A stretch of 64,000 nucleotides of DNA from NCBI GenBank assembly GCA_007570785.1, contig ML664152.1, positions 361,519 through 425,518 of the forward strand. Reading direction: 5' to 3'. Below are positions 23,263 through 35,349 of the stretch, in pieces; the first letter of the stretch is position 1, and each line of letters opens with the position of its first letter. Origin of the DNA: Antilocapra americana. Lineage: Eukaryota; Chordata; Mammalia; Artiodactyla; Antilocapridae. The notes below the pieces were generated by a model, which was not told the origin of the DNA, made no database searches, and was given only the letters and a program-made list of their open reading frames with translations. The translations under genes and the position numbers were made by a program.

Positions 23263-24205
23263 CATTCAGTTCAGTCCCTCAGTCGTATCTGACTCTTTGT
23301 GACCCCATGGACTGCAGCATGCCAGGCTTCCCTGTCCTTCACCAACTCCTGGAACTTGCTCAAACTCATGTCCATTGAGTCGGTGATGCCATCCAACCAT
23401 CTCATCCTTTGCCATCCCCTTCTCCTCCCACCTTCAATCTTTCCCAGCATCAGGGTCTTTTCCAATGAGTCAGTTCTCATCAAGTGGCCAAAGTATTAGA
23501 GATTCAGCATCAGTCCTTCCAATGAATATTCAGGACTGATATCCTTTAGGATGGACTGGCTGGATCTCTTTGCAGTCCAGGGGACTCTCAAGAGTCTTCT
23601 CCAACACCACAATTCAAAAGCATCAATTCTTTTGTACTCAGCTTTCTTTATAGTCCAACTCTCACATCCATACATGACTACTAGAAAAACCATAGCTTTG
23701 ACTATACGGACCTTTGTCGGTAAAGTCATGTCTCTGCTTTATAATATGCTGTCTAGGTTGGTCATAGACAACCTTTCTAAGGAGCAAGTTCCTTTTAATT
23801 TCATGTCTACAGTCACCATCTGCAGTGATTTTGGAGCCCAAGAAAATAAAGTCTGTCACTGTTTCCATTGTTTTCCCATCTATTTGCCATGAAGTGATGG
23901 GACCAGATGCCATGACCTTAGTTTTTTTTCATGCTGAGTTTTAAGCCAACATTTTTACTCTCCTCTTTCACTTTCATCAAGAGGCTCTTTAGTTCCTCTT
24001 TGCTTTCTACCACAAGGGTGGTGTCATATCTGAGGTTATTGATATTTCTCCCAGCAATCTCGATTCCAGCTTGTGTTTCATCCAGTCTGGCATTCCACAT
24101 GATGTACTCTGCATATAATTTAAATAAGCAAGGTAACAATATACAGCTTTGACATACTACTTTCCCAATTTGATGTTCCATGTCCGGTTCTAACTGTTGC
24201 TTCTT

Positions 24206-24697
24206 TTTTTAAAAATTTTCTTTACTTTATTGTGTTGGTTTTGCCATACAATGACATGAAACCGGCATGGGTTTACATATGTTCCCCCTCCAGAACCCCC
24301 CTCCCTCCTCCCTCCCGATTCCCTCCCCCTGGGAAATCTCGGTGCACCAGCCCCGAGCATCAATCCTGGGCTGGCGATTGATTTCACATATGATAATTAA
24401 CATGTTTCAATGCCATTCTCCCATATCATCCCACTCTTGCCCTCTTCCACAGAGTCCACGGGTCTATTCTATACATCTGCATTCCTTTTGCTGTCTCGCA
24501 TGCAAGGTTCTCGCTGCCATCTTTCTAAATTCCATATATATGCGTTAGTATACTGTTGTTTTTCCTTCTGGCTTACTTCACTCTGTATAATAGGCTCCAG
24601 TTCCGTCCACCTGAGTAGAACTGATTCAAATGAATTTTTTTTTAATGCTAAGTAATATTCCATTGTGTATATGTACCACAGCTTTCTTATCCATTCG
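24206..24697 (-). mobile_element. L1 3' end in BovB, no inversion
   Basis: A poly-T head is followed by the L1 3' UTR (TTTTGCCATACAATGACATG, then a pyrimidine-rich CCCTCC tract) and the last ORF2 codons. It is flanked by TCTAACTGTTGCTTCTT at 24189-24205 and 24698-24714, an exact 17-bp duplication of BovB. It is a simple 5'-truncated insertion of the same subfamily as 14095 and 63224. Confidence 0.95.
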
Positions 24698-24751
24698 TCT
24701 AACTGTTGCTTCTTGACCTGGATACAGATTTCTCAGGAGGCAGAAAAGGTG

Positions 24752-24872
24752 ATTTTTTTTTGTTTTTTGTTTTTTTTTTCTGAAGGCTCTAGGTTTATTA
24801 CAATTGTAAGATTGAACAATGTACAAGAAACACAAGATTGTTTTTGCCCTGTTTTTTAAAATACAGTACATT
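24752..24872 (-). pseudogene. Short polyadenylated 3'-UTR retrocopy
   Basis: This 121-bp block inside BovB starts with a T-rich tract (poly-A on the minus strand). TTTATT at 24794-24799 is the minus-strand AATAAA signal. It is flanked by CAGAAAAGGTG at 24741-24751 and CAGAAATGGTG at 24873-24883, one mismatch. It looks like the very 3' end of a cellular mRNA; the source is not recognised. Confidence 0.7.
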
Positions 24873-25541
24873 CAGAAATGGTGTTTTGATATTCATTTTC
24901 ATCTCTTTAAGTATTTCCCACAATTTGTCGTGATCCACACAAAGGCTTTGGCATAGTCAATGAAGCAGAAGTAGATGCTTTTCTGGAATTCTCTTGCTTT
25001 TTCTACGATTCAGTGGGTGTTGGCAATTTGATCTCTGGTTTCTCTGCTTTTCTAAATCCGGATTGAACATATGGAAGTTCTTGGTTCATGGACTGTTGAA
25101 GCCTCGCTTGGAGAATTTTGAGCATTACTTTGCTAGTGTGTGAGATGAGTGCAATTGTGCAGTAGAATCTGAACATTTTTTGGCATTGCCTTTCTTTGGG
25201 ATTGGAATGAAAACTGATCTTTTCCAGTCCTGTGGCCACTGCTGAGTTTTCCAAATTTACTGACTTACTGAGTGCAGCACTTTAACAGCATCATCTTTGA
25301 GAATTTGAAATAGCTTAACTGGAATTCCATCACCTCCACTAGTTTTGTTGGTAGTGATGCTTCCAAAGGCCCACTTGGCTTCGCACTCCAGGATGTCTGG
25401 CTCTAGATGCATGATCACACCATCATGGTTATCTGGGTCATTAAGATGTTTTCTGTATAGTTCTGTGTATTCTTGCCACCTCTTCTTAATATCTTCTGTT
25501 TCTGTTAGGTTCATACCATTTCTGTCCTTTATTGTCCGCAT

Positions 25542-26460
25542 CTTAATATCCACCCAATACCCAGTTCTGGAACAATCTGAACCCTATAAACTCAAAACTA
25601 ACAGAGCTCCCCCAGCACCCAGGATTCCTTCTCTCAGGAGAAACACCTGAGTCTGACCAAATTGAGCAGATTGCACAGTAGGAGCACAGGGAGAAGGGCA
25701 GAGGGGGTTGATTTCTTAATGTCCCAGGCCAGACTGTTCGTCTCTGTGTGAAAACAGCAAAAGAGGAAGCACCAGGGCTATGAAGTTAAAGCACTATGTC
25801 TGCCCACTACTGCCTCCTAGATTCAGGAGAAGCCTTCATTTGGCTTATTTTTTTTTTACAATAAGCAGCAGTGGACAATCACAAGGGAAATCTACACAAG
25901 CATTATCAAATCCCTGCCTACAGTATCCGTGTGCCAGGAAAACATAGGCCTTTCTGCATATTGAAACATTCCCATAATGGCACAACTATCACAACACTAA
26001 CAGGAGGAAACCACCAGTCCCAGGAGTATGGGCATGGGCACTGTTTTTCTGAGACTAATGTTTCTACATTGTGGTCAGATTGAGTGAGTCAATATTCTGA
26101 TATCATTGAGAATAAAAATTGTGTGAGTGAAAGGAGATGTTTATACAATGGGTGAGGTTAAGTAAAAACACTGTATTCCTAAATTCAAATGGTATAAATA
26201 TGAAATGACAAGCTTTGTACATAAAAGGACTGAAAACAGTGCCCAAACTCAATCAATAGTCACCCCCAAGTGAGCAGATTTCTCATTAAAACCATCTGAG
26301 GCTTCTAGAAGAAATGGAAGATTTCATGTCTGAGTCAGGAAATGAACAATCTAAAACATTGTGTCCACCAGAAAGCAAGGGTCACCAGGTCCATGTCAAA
26401 AACATTCATGGAGGAGGCCCCCACTGACTAAGGATGTGAGAATTATCACATTGAAACGCT
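25542..26460. other. Unassigned sequence
   Basis: I recognise no gene or repeat. A T-run lies at 25849-25858. The open frame 25871-26083 on the + strand has no recognisable content. Confidence 0.45.
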
Positions 26461-26790
26461 GAACTTCCCTGCAGCTCAGTGATAAAGAATCTGTCTGCCA
26501 ATGCAGAAGACATGGGTTTGATCTCTGGTCCAGCAGCTAAGCCTGTGTACCACAACTGCTAAGCCTGTGCGCCACAACTACTGAGCCAGTGGTCCAGATT
26601 CTGGGAGCCGTAGCTTCTAAAGCCTGTGTTCCTAGAGCCTGTGCTCTGCAACAAGAGAAGCCACAGCAATGAGAAGCTGGTGCACCACAACGAAGAGCAG
26701 ACCCTGCTCACTACAACTAGAGAAAAGCTCGTGCAGCGACGATGACCCAGCACAACCAAGAATAACTAAATAAAAATTTTTAAAAACACA
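26461..26790 (+). mobile_element. Long tRNA-derived SINE (CHR type)
   Basis: It starts GAACTTCCCTGCAGCTCAGT, has a B box (GGTTTGATCTCTGG), then the body with AAGCCTGTGTACCACAACTG and TGACCCAGCACAACCAAGAA, and an A-rich end. It is the same family as 11522 but less well kept in the first 100 bases. Confidence 0.83.
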
Positions 26791-26990
26791 TCTAATGCTT
26801 AAATCCACGAGTTAATAAAGACATTAAAACAAAAAGCACAAAATCTAAACTGAATCTAACGATACAAGTAGATGAGGGAAAGTGTTTTGTTTTAAATAGA
26901 AGCTTGGAATTAAAATGTCATTGTTTCACAACTCAGATTACCTGAGCAAATCTAGGCAACCATTTTCAAAGGCTGCTAACATCACCCAAA

Positions 26991-27015
26991 AGAGACAGAG
27001 ACAGAGAGAGAGAGA
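26991..27015. repeat. GA-rich microsatellite
   Basis: A short run of AGAGACAG and AGAG units. No wider significance seen. Confidence 0.9.
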
Positions 27016-27242
27016 TCGCCCCAGGCAGGGGTCCCCGTGACGGGAGCCTGCTGTGTTACCTGGAGCTTGTACATAGCACAGCTGCCTTATCCTTCCACAG
27101 CCTTGTGTTCTGGTGAAACGGAAGCCGTGGATGAACATATCACCACTCCGGGTGTTCTGTTTTGTTAAACAAGTGTTGTTAATTTTTTGCTTAATGATAG
27201 AAATGCAATTACCTTTGTAAAGCATTCCCCATCTTTTAGAGA

Positions 27243-27462
27243 AGGGCTTTCCAAGTGATGCTAGTGGTAAAGAATCCACATGTCAATGCTGGAGACACAG
27301 GAGATGTGGGTTCGATCCCTGGGTTGAGAAGATCCCCTGGAATAGGAAATGACAACCAACTCCAGTATTCTTGCCTGGAGAATCCCACAGAGGAGCCTGG
27401 CAGGCTACAGTCCATGGCGTGGCAAAGAGCTGTACTCAACTGAGCACACGCTCACACGCGTT
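27243..27462 (+). mobile_element. Bov-tA SINE
   Basis: GGGCTTTCCAAGTGATGCTA begins the head, with a B box GGTTCGATCCCTGG. The Bov-A body contains TATTCTTGCCTGGAGAATCC, and the end lies near AACTGAGCACACGCTCACAC. A CA microsatellite follows the 3' end, as often happens with SINE tails. Confidence 0.93.
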
Positions 27463-27474
27463 CCCATGCACCTG

Positions 27475-27498
27475 TGCACACAGACACACACACACAGA
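27475..27498. repeat. CA microsatellite
   Basis: An imperfect (CA)n run directly downstream of the Bov-tA tail. Confidence 0.85.
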
Positions 27499-30400
27499 GT
27501 AGATGAAGCAGTAGAAGAGAGACCGTCTAGCGCAGTGACCATGGGTGAGCACGTTGTGTCAAGTCCTGCCTGGAGTGTGCGCCAAGCAAGTCTCAGAAGC
27601 CCTGATCACAACAGTGGCCACCATATGAGCTGGACATGCTGACTAGCTTGGCCGTAGCAACCAGTTCACTTTGTGTGTGTCTTAAGAGCACGAGGGGCTC
27701 CCTGAACATACACTATTCTGGTTTAAATTTTAAAATGTAAATGGTGAGGAGCAGTGACAGCACACTCCAGCTAAATGCCACCTTGTGGCAGAAGTGCCAC
27801 CCTGTTCCCCTCTGCAGTCCTGGAAGCAGGTGATGCCATAATCAAGTGTGGGACTGAGAGGCATGGGGTCACTCGGCCCTGGGAGCAGGGCCCCCGAAGA
27901 GCGACCCTGACACTCCTGAACCAGACCATCCTCTTCCCTCTGATTTTCTTGTTTACACTAAGGGAGGGTGTGGAGCAAAGCCGAGAGCCTCTCGTCCTCC
28001 TCAAAGCACCCATGCACGCTCCTGGCAGGGTCCTGACAGGACTCTGCCCACAGGGGGCGGGGGACGAAGGGCTGGGGGTAGTGGGGGTTGGCTGGAGGTC
28101 TCTGTTCCTCCCACAGAGCTGGTCCACCGGGCTCTCTGTGACTTCCTTTTCCTGTTTCCCAAACCTCCATTCCCAGAGTGCTTCCTGAGGGTCAGTGGGG
28201 CTGGGCCTCCAGACACCGTCCAGTGAAGGCAGACGGTTGTCTGGGGGAATCAGGTGGTCACGTCCATGCTCAGAAGACTCCAGATTCACAGAGCCAAGGC
28301 AAGTCCAGCCCAGCCTTCTCTCTCCAAACTTGGGCCCCTCCATCATGATTACGTGGCTCTAGCCCAGGGGCTTCCATCTGAGCTGCAGCGGGCAGGCCCC
28401 ATCCCCTCCCGGTAGAGACCTTCACTCTGGCTGCAACTTCTGCCTGCACCGTCACGCCCCCCCCATCATCTGTCTCTGCGTGGCCGTGATTCAGATCCGT
28501 GCACTGACACGTCTGTATCCCCCGACGTGTCACAAATGAGCACCCCATGCTCTCTCACCTGTGCTTCAGCAAGGCCCCAGTGGGGGTGTACATCCCCGCC
28601 CCCACCTCTGTGCAGAAGGAAGGCCCACTGCAGTGCTGGGCCCAGAGTAAGGGCTCACTCAGTGAAGGCGTTTCTGCCTCTTGGTTTCAAGTCTGCCCGC
28701 CATCCCCCCAGAGCAAATTTTGTTAATCCCCCTCCTAACATGTTGATCCATTTCTCGGAAGAGAGGAAATGGGTTCTGCTCCTCCCTAAGTGGAGGCCGG
28801 TTACCTTGCCAGGACTCCTCGCAGGTGTGGCCACCAGCAGTGCACCTGGGGCCAGACAGCCTTCCCTGAGCTCTGGGCCATGCTCCTGGATGGGGCAGTG
28901 GGGTTGGGAGAGGGAGCAGAGACAGGGCCCCAAGGCTCCAAAGAGCAGGTGCCCAGGCTGCTGGGGGTCATTCCAGTCCCTGGCACCGCCACCCCCCAGG
29001 AATCACAATGTCATGGGCAGGTTGGACCCAGAAGAAGCCTCATTTGGGAAGGGTTTGTCTGAGTTCCCAGGAGTCAAGCCCTCCTCCTACAGTCAACCTC
29101 CAGCAGGCCCTTCAGCTGCCCTTCCAGTTTAATTACAAAGAAGACAAGTGCTCACTGGCTCGGTGCCTGCTATTCCAAGACCTAGGGGTCTTGGTAAGAA
29201 GAGGCAGCCACGGGCCAGCTACTGGTGTGACCACAGGCCACGCAGGGCCAGGCTCCAGCTGCATCTCAGCTCTGACCCGGACGCAGGCTGTTTGAGGAGT
29301 GCTGTCTCCTGCCCTGAAGAGCTGGACAGACAGGATCCCCTCTGGACTGAATAATCCTATAAAGCACTCAGTGGCCTGGAAAGAATGTTTTTTTCAGCTT
29401 AATCTGTTATGATACGTTATTTGAGAATGTAATCCGCAGTGAGAACTAGCAGCAGACTAACTGCCCTCGCTGGCCCAACGTCCCTGTCTCAGCCAACAGG
29501 GTCTCTTCAGAGCCATCCTCCGGCCCCGTCATGCAGGCCGTGAACGACGTGCATGTTAGCCCACACAAAAAGTGAATTTGTTCAGTCCCTACTAACAGCG
29601 GAGCTTGCCACTGGAGCTCTGGCTGACTGAGATGGGCACCAGGCTCTGCAAACAAAGGAAACACAGATGCCCACATTTTCCAGCAACAGAGTTAATCCAA
29701 ACCCTTTAGTCCTTTCTGAGAACCTGTCTCCCCTGTTTGGATCACACCATTAGAGGGCGGGCATCAGGGTCAGACACCTACCCGGGCACTCCCACAGCCA
29801 CACAGCACCTCCTTCTCTCTGCCCAGCAGGCCCTGCCCTCAGTCCTGTGGTCACAGGCCCTGCCTGGAGGAGGGCATGCAGGGTCCCCTCCCCGGAAACA
29901 TACTCTGGGGAAGGCCACAGCCCAAGGGGACACATCAGATGGAGGGACCCCCACTCCATTTTCGGGATCCAGTCTCTGGGCTCCATGGGGCAGAAGAGCA
30001 GGGTTTCAGTGTTGTGGAAGGAACACAGGCTTGCGTGAAGAGAGCCTGGTTTTTGGGTGTGATCCTGCCTGTCACTCGGGCCTTCCAGACTACACACTCA
30101 GTTCCTGCACAGGGACGCAGGAGTGAGGTGAGGGTGTACCCAGTCAGCTGGGCAGGCGCTGGTCACAGCAGGCCCTGCTACACTCCGCCTTATTCGTGCA
30201 CCACATCCTGACCTCTGCTGGGGAGGAAGGTCTGCCACCTCCTAGGTGGGCTTCAGGCACTGCAGTTCTGGGAGAGGTGGGGTACTGGGACCCTACCTAC
30301 CAGCTCTGTGCCTTCTGCCTCACATACTCCCAAATGCATGGGGAGCTGTGACCCTTACTACACGGGGCTCCGCCCACACGACGTTGCCCCCCAAACGAGA

Positions 30401-30650
30401 CACACAGGCCAGTCTGTCCTGGGAGCACGACTAGTCCTCACCCTTTGGACCAGGGAGGGCCGGCAGCCAGCTCACTGCACGTGAGCAGATGAGGCTCCTC
30501 CAAGCCAGTGGGGCCTTGGCAATTGGGAGTGAGGGGAGCTACCGCCATCTAGTGGACTGTTCCTCCCTTACCTGGTTTTAATTGAGCATTTTACATAATG
30601 TATATAAGGCCTTGCTTTGTTCTCATTGTATCAGTTTAATCAATAATAGT
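27499..30650. other. GC-rich unassigned block
   Basis: This is the longest stretch without any repeat I can recognise, and it is GC-richer than its surroundings. Open frames reach 201 codons (+, 28527-29132), 191 (-, 27771-28346) and 137 (+, 27775-28188). They overlap heavily on both strands and are rich in Pro, Gly, Arg and Ser, as expected from composition. I see no domain. It could hold exons of a host gene or a regulatory region, but nothing seen supports either. Confidence 0.4.
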
Positions 30651-31487
30651 CTTTTTTTTTTTTTACCATGTGGGTAACTTTACTGGCTTACTCAGCCTTA
30701 AGCTTTGTAGACTTTTCTTTTGTTTTTCATGCAAACCAAATGCCAGGCAAGAGAATGGAGGAAGAGTATTCTGAGTAGAGACCTGATGTTCCTCTGAAGG
30801 CCCTCAAGTGAGACTTATAGGCAGCTGGCAATCTGTCTGGAAAATTGATGTGTTGTGGGTGATCCATTTGTCCCTGAGTCCAGGAGTCTGTGGGTGCAGT
30901 TTCATTGGGTAGGGGGAGGGGGAATGGATGACCCCTTCCTCTCTGACCTCAGTTGGATCCTCTGAGATTCAAACATGAATGGTCAACCAAAGGCTTGTGG
31001 TTTTGCTAGAAGTCCATTTGCATGAAAAACTAAGGACACTTCCTGGGCAGAGCTGGTTTACTTTGGGTGTAGTAAAAAGGAAAAAAAAAAAAAAAAAAAC
31101 AAGAGCAAGCGAACAACTTTAGTTATAAAAGGGCAGAGGTGCTTCTGAATACAGCAGATACTATATTTGTACTTGACTTTCAGCCCATGCCCTGAGTGTT
31201 TAAGTACAGCTTGTGGAAGGACTCCAGGGTCTGTCCTTTCCCTGCAACATACTTTCAATTAAAAGGGGGCCAGAGTAGGAGAGATCCATTCAACCTGGCA
31301 ACTTTGATCCCCACCCCAAATAAGGTCACTTAAAAACACATATATGGTGGGGAAGTGTGGGTGGGTGTGATGAATTTGGAGCAATAATACTCTTAAAAGA
31401 TGTTTTAATCACTGTCCTTGAGTTTGCAGTATACATTTCAACTAATCAGAGTCTTCTTTCAGGTGACACCACACCACTTTGTGGGCA
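30651..31487. other. Possible antisense retrocopy; poly-T and poly-A runs
   Basis: A T-run at about 30652-30664 is followed by sequence unlike any repeat I know, and a run of 19 A lies at 31081-31099. The poly-T start is compatible with an antisense processed retrocopy, but I find no clear AATAAA on the minus strand or target-site duplication. No coding content is recognised. Confidence 0.3.
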
Positions 31488-31712
31488 GTGCTGCTGCTGC
31501 TGCTGCTGCTAAGTCACTTCAGTCGTGTCAGACTCTGTGCGACCACATAGACAGCAGCCCATCAAGCTCCCCTGTCCCTGGGATTCTCCAGGCAAGATTA
31601 CTGGAGTGGGTTGCCATTTCCTTCTCCAATGCATGAAAGTGAAAAGTGAAAGTGAAGTCGCTCAGTCATGTCCAATTCATAGCGACTCCATGGACTGCAG
31701 CCAGGCTCCTCC
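31488..31712 (-). mobile_element. BOV-A2 SINE with (GCT)n tail
   Basis: The antisense copy begins with about seven GCT repeats (the AGC tail on the minus strand), then CAGTCGTGTCAGACTCTGTG and the first Bov-A monomer. The linker GTGAAAAGTGAAAGTGAAG leads into a partial second monomer that stops near GACTGCAGCCAGGCTCCTCC. Confidence 0.93.
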
Positions 31713-31755
31713 TAACAGAATATAGGTTTCTCTGCTATCCACTTTCTTATATTAG

Positions 31756-33066
31756 CAAGGAAAATCTGGACTTTGAAACAAATTATTTATATTAGTACCC
31801 CTAAAATGAAGTCCTTAGGCATAAGTCTAATGAAAGATGTTTCAGACATATGAAGAAAAATACACGATGAAATCGATAAATACCTAAAGAAAAGCAAAGC
31901 TAGGCCATGAACATGAGCAGGAAGACACAGCACCATCAAACTCTCAGGTCTTCTTGATTGTGATCTACAGAGCCAATAGAATGCCAGTCAAAATGTCCAC
32001 AAATTATTTCGGGGGTATCAAGAAACTGATTTTAACGTACATATGAAAAAACAAAAGACTGAAAACTAACCTGTTATTGAAGGAGAAAAATAAAGTTGGA
32101 ACAAGGAAACTACCTAACTTTAATAGTTAAAGTCACCATAAAGCTAGTGATCAAAACACTGTGGTATTAAGGAAAGACTAGACAGGTAGTTCTGGAGAAG
32201 TCAATGGCAACCCATTCCAGTACTCTTGCCTGGAAAATCCCATGGATGGAGGAGCCTGGTGGGCTGCCATCTAAGAGTCAGACATGACTGAGCGACTTCA
32301 CTTTCACTTTCATGCATTGGAGAAGGAAATGGCAACCCACTCCAGTGTTCTTGCCTGGAGAATCCCAAGGATGGCGGAGCCTGGCGGGCTGCCGACTATG
32401 GGGTCGCACAGAGTCAGACACGACTGAAGCAACTTAGCAGCAGCAGCAGCAAACAGGTAGTTCAATGGAACAGAGCAGAGAGCACAGAAAGAATCATGCA
32501 AATATACCCAACAGTTCTCTGGCAAAAGCACACAGGGAATTCAATGAGGAAACAATATTCTTTTGAACAAATGGTGTTGGAATAACTGGACATTTATCCA
32601 TAAGCAAAATAATGAATTTAGATGCAGATCATATACCCTTCACAAAAATTGAAACTGCATTGCAGAGTTAAATATAAAATGTAAAACTGTAAAACTCCTA
32701 GAAAATAATGCAAGAGAAAATATGGGTGACTTTGGATTTGGGGGTGACATTTTACATTAAGTGCCAAAGGCAAGACACATGTCAGGAAAAAATTGATAAA
32801 TTGGACTTCACTAAAATTTTAGAATTTCAGCCCAGTTCAGAAGGATCTTACTTATCTGTGGAATCTAAAAAACCAAATGGATACAGGTGGTGGTTGGAGG
32901 GGGGAACAAAGTGGGTGAAGAGGGTTAGAAGTAGCAACCTGTAGGTATAAAATATTCCTGTGGTTGAAATGTACAGCAAAGTGACTATAATTAATACTAT
33001 GTTATATACTTGAAAGACGATGAGAGGGTACATCTTAAAAGCTCTCATCACAAGGAAAAACATCCT
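31756..33066 (+). mobile_element. Old L1, ORF2 end and 3' UTR
   Basis: Decayed L1 on the + strand. AAGCTAGTGATCAAAACACT, GTGTTGGAATAACTGGACAT and the TGCCAAAGGCAAGACACATG region belong to the ORF2 C-terminal third. The 3' UTR has GGTGACATT-type words and ends with ATCTTAAAAGCTCTCATCAC. A BOV-A2 is inserted at 32193. Frames are broken throughout. Confidence 0.85.
32193..32452 (+). mobile_element. Complete BOV-A2 SINE in L1
   Basis: Two Bov-A monomers are joined by TTCACTTTCACTTTCATGCA, and the 3' end carries five AGC repeats. The exact duplication ACAGGTAGTTC at 32182-32192 and 32453-32463 comes from the L1 target. It is relatively well preserved, so much younger than the L1 it interrupts. 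Confidence 0.96.
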
Positions 33067-33107
33067 AACTCTTTGCCCTATTTAATTTATTTAATTTATA
33101 TAATTAT

Positions 33108-33226
33108 TTTTTTCTGCACTGCATGGCTTGTGGGATCTTAGTTCCCCTGCCAGGTATCAAACCATGCCCTCAGCAATGAAAACATGTAGTCCTAACCACT
33201 GGCCTGCCAGGGAATTCCCTGAGTTT
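33108..33226 (-). mobile_element. CHR-type SINE fragment
   Basis: Antisense: GCATGGCTTGTGGGATCTTA, then TTCCCCTGCCAGGTATCAAA (B-box region) and CCTAACCACTGGCCTGCCAG ending in GGAATTCCC. The 3' body is missing. Confidence 0.85.
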
Positions 33227-33594
33227 GCCTTTTAAATTTGTTTACTTCCTAAATAGGTATGCCTGTATCTTTGAAGTATTGACCAAATATTTTCCTACTT
33301 GTCCTGTGTTTCACTGGCAGTTTACCACATTGTTTTGTTATAATGCATAGTGTTCCCCACCCCCAACGCCCCACCATCATGAAGATATAAGAAGTAACAC
33401 ACTGAAAGGAGTGGAGGAGTTGAAAGTTTGTAACCATCATGGAATGGACTGGGTTGAGCAAGAAGCCCCAGTAGATGTTAAACCTGGAGAGGAAGTGGTT
33501 GGAGAGAAGGATGTTTCCATGGTCTCCACCGATGATGGCTCATTAGTGATAGGGTCAGAATGCAGGAACAGATAGGCAATTAAATAGTTCATCC

Positions 33595-33712
33595 CTGGAG
33601 GAGAAAATGCCATCCTGCTCCAGTATTGTTGCCTGGAAAGCCCCATGGACAGAAGAGCCTGAGAGACTCCAGTCCGTGGGGTCTCAGAGTTGGACAAGAC
33701 TGAGTGACTAAA
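33595..33712 (+). mobile_element. Bov-tA fragment, tRNA head missing
   Basis: Only the Bov-A body is present: GCTCCAGTATTGTTGCCTGG through GGGGTCTCAGAGTTGGACAA to GACTGAGTGACTAAAC. It is 5'-truncated. The region before it is unassigned. Confidence 0.88.
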
Positions 33713-33739
33713 CCACCGCCTCCTTCTTAAACCGTCCTC

Positions 33740-34525
33740 CCACCTCCCATCCCATCTAGGTTGTCAGAGAGCATTGGGTTGAGCTCTTCGCATCATACAG
33801 CAAATTCCCACTGGCTATCTATTTAACGTGTGGTAATGTATGTGTTTCAATGCTCCTCTCAATTTGTCCCACCCTCTCTTTCCCATGCTGTGTCCACAGA
33901 TCTGTTCTCTATGTCTGCACCTCAACTGCTGCATTACAGATAGCTTCATCAGTTCATCAGTACCATCTTTCTAAATTCCCTGTATATACATTAATATACT
34001 ATATTTGTTTTTCTCTTTCCAGCTTACTTCACTCTGTATAACAGGCTCTAGGTTTATCGATCTCACTAGAACTAACTCAAATTTGTTCCTTTAATGGCTG
34101 AGTAATAGTTCATTGTATATATGTATCACAGCTTCTTTACCCATTCATCTGTTGATGACATCTAGGTTGCTTCCATTTCCTGGCTAATGTAAATAGTGTT
34201 ACAATGAACATTGGGGGTACATGTGTCTTTTAGAATTGTGGTTTTCTCAGCATAGATGCTTAGTAGTGGGAGTCCTGGATCATATAGTAGTTTTACTCCT
34301 AATTTTTAAAGAAATCTCCATACTGTTCTCCATAGTGGTTGTATCAATTTACATTCCTGCCAGCAGTGCAACAGAGTTCGCTTTTTTCCACATCCTCTCC
34401 AGCATTTATTGTTAGTAGATTTTTTTGACGATGGCCATTCTGACCAGTGTGAGGTAATGCCTCATTGTAGTTTTGATTTGCATTTCTCTAATAATTTAGC
34501 AGTGTTTAGCATTTTTTGTGTGTTT
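33740..34525 (-). mobile_element. L1 3' end, older copy
   Basis: Antisense L1: the 3' UTR with TGTTTCAATGCTCCTCTC, then CTTACTTCACTCTGTATAAC, CATTCATCTGTTGATGACAT and CATCCTCTCCAGCATTTATT of ORF2. It is homologous to 63224-64000 but more diverged and with several breaks in the ORF2 frame. Confidence 0.92.
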
Positions 34526-34848
34526 ATTAACCATCTAATACAACACATTAGATGATTGTAAGTATGTTGACTTTTGAATGGTATCTACAACAATGTATAT
34601 TTAGATTGTGTTCTTCCTGTAAATAAGGATACATCTTCACAAAAGAATAAAACTTAATTTCAGTAAAAATAAATCCTTTTAAAAAGTTGGGTTATAAACT
34701 AGTTTACTTTGTAACATTAAATGTACTTTTAGCAAGAATGAAATTATTTGTTTCATACTTTATTAGACTTCTTGTTTTGTTTCTATAATAAAATTCTTAG
34801 AATTAAAAAGAAATATTTCACCCCACTAAGGGATCGTAAGTAGAAAAA

Positions 34849-35349
34849 TGTGGGAGACCCTGTAATTTAATGATCACTGGAGAAAGCAGTATTGCTTAAC
34901 CACAAAGCCAAGCAGTCTTGCTTAACAACAAAACCTTGTGACAGAAACCCAAGACATGCCCCAAACATTAAAACAGTAGTGACCTGAGACCAGCATCCTG
35001 CCTGGTGAGCTCAATAAGGTAGTGATCCCTAGGACACGCTCTCTGCACACATAAAAAACAATTAATTTGTGGACCTTGCTTGACCATGTAAGGACAAGAA
35101 AACTCCCCTGCTCAACTTGGAGGAAGAGCTGATCTTGGAAGCATGATGTCTACTCAAGAAAGACAAAGAAGGTGTCTCTGCCCTCTCCCCACTTTTCCTC
35201 TGATTGTAAAACTGTAGCCAGTAAATTCTCAGGGCACATTCCATTCTAATAAATCACCTCTTAACTATCACTTTGCTCTAGCTGAATTCTCTGCACTGAG
35301 ACATAAAGGACTGTGTGCCAGAGCTCTTCAGAGCCCTCCAGAAACAACA
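34849..35349 (+). mobile_element. Probable solo LTR of an endogenous retrovirus
   Basis: The block starts TGTGGGAGACCC and ends in CA after ACAAC. It has AATAAA at about 35250, followed by CACTTTGCTCTAGCTGAATT and CACTGAGACATAAAGGAC, which resemble R-U5 regions of ruminant ERV LTRs. I find no internal viral genes beside it and no clear target-site duplication. Family not assigned. Confidence 0.5.

Larger units (their letters stand above)
23263..25541 (-). mobile_element. BovB LINE, about 1.6 kb, split twice
   Basis: Antisense from tail CATTCAGTTCAGTCCCTCAG to the linker region upstream of RT (near ATTGTCCGCATCTT). It is interrupted by an L1 (24206-24697) and a small 3'-UTR retrocopy (24752-24872), each flanked by duplicated BovB sequence. 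Frames are broken at many points; the minus frames 23662-23913, 23918-24181 and 25257-25553 are successive pieces of the same ORF2. Confidence 0.95.

Noticed and set aside
28527..29132. 201-codon open frame on the + strand
   Set aside because: Composition-driven (Pro, Ser, Arg, Gly), overlapped by other open frames on both strands, with no domain or splice context.
31488..31510. Independent GCT trinucleotide microsatellite
   Set aside because: It is the AGC tail of the antisense BOV-A2 and belongs to that element.
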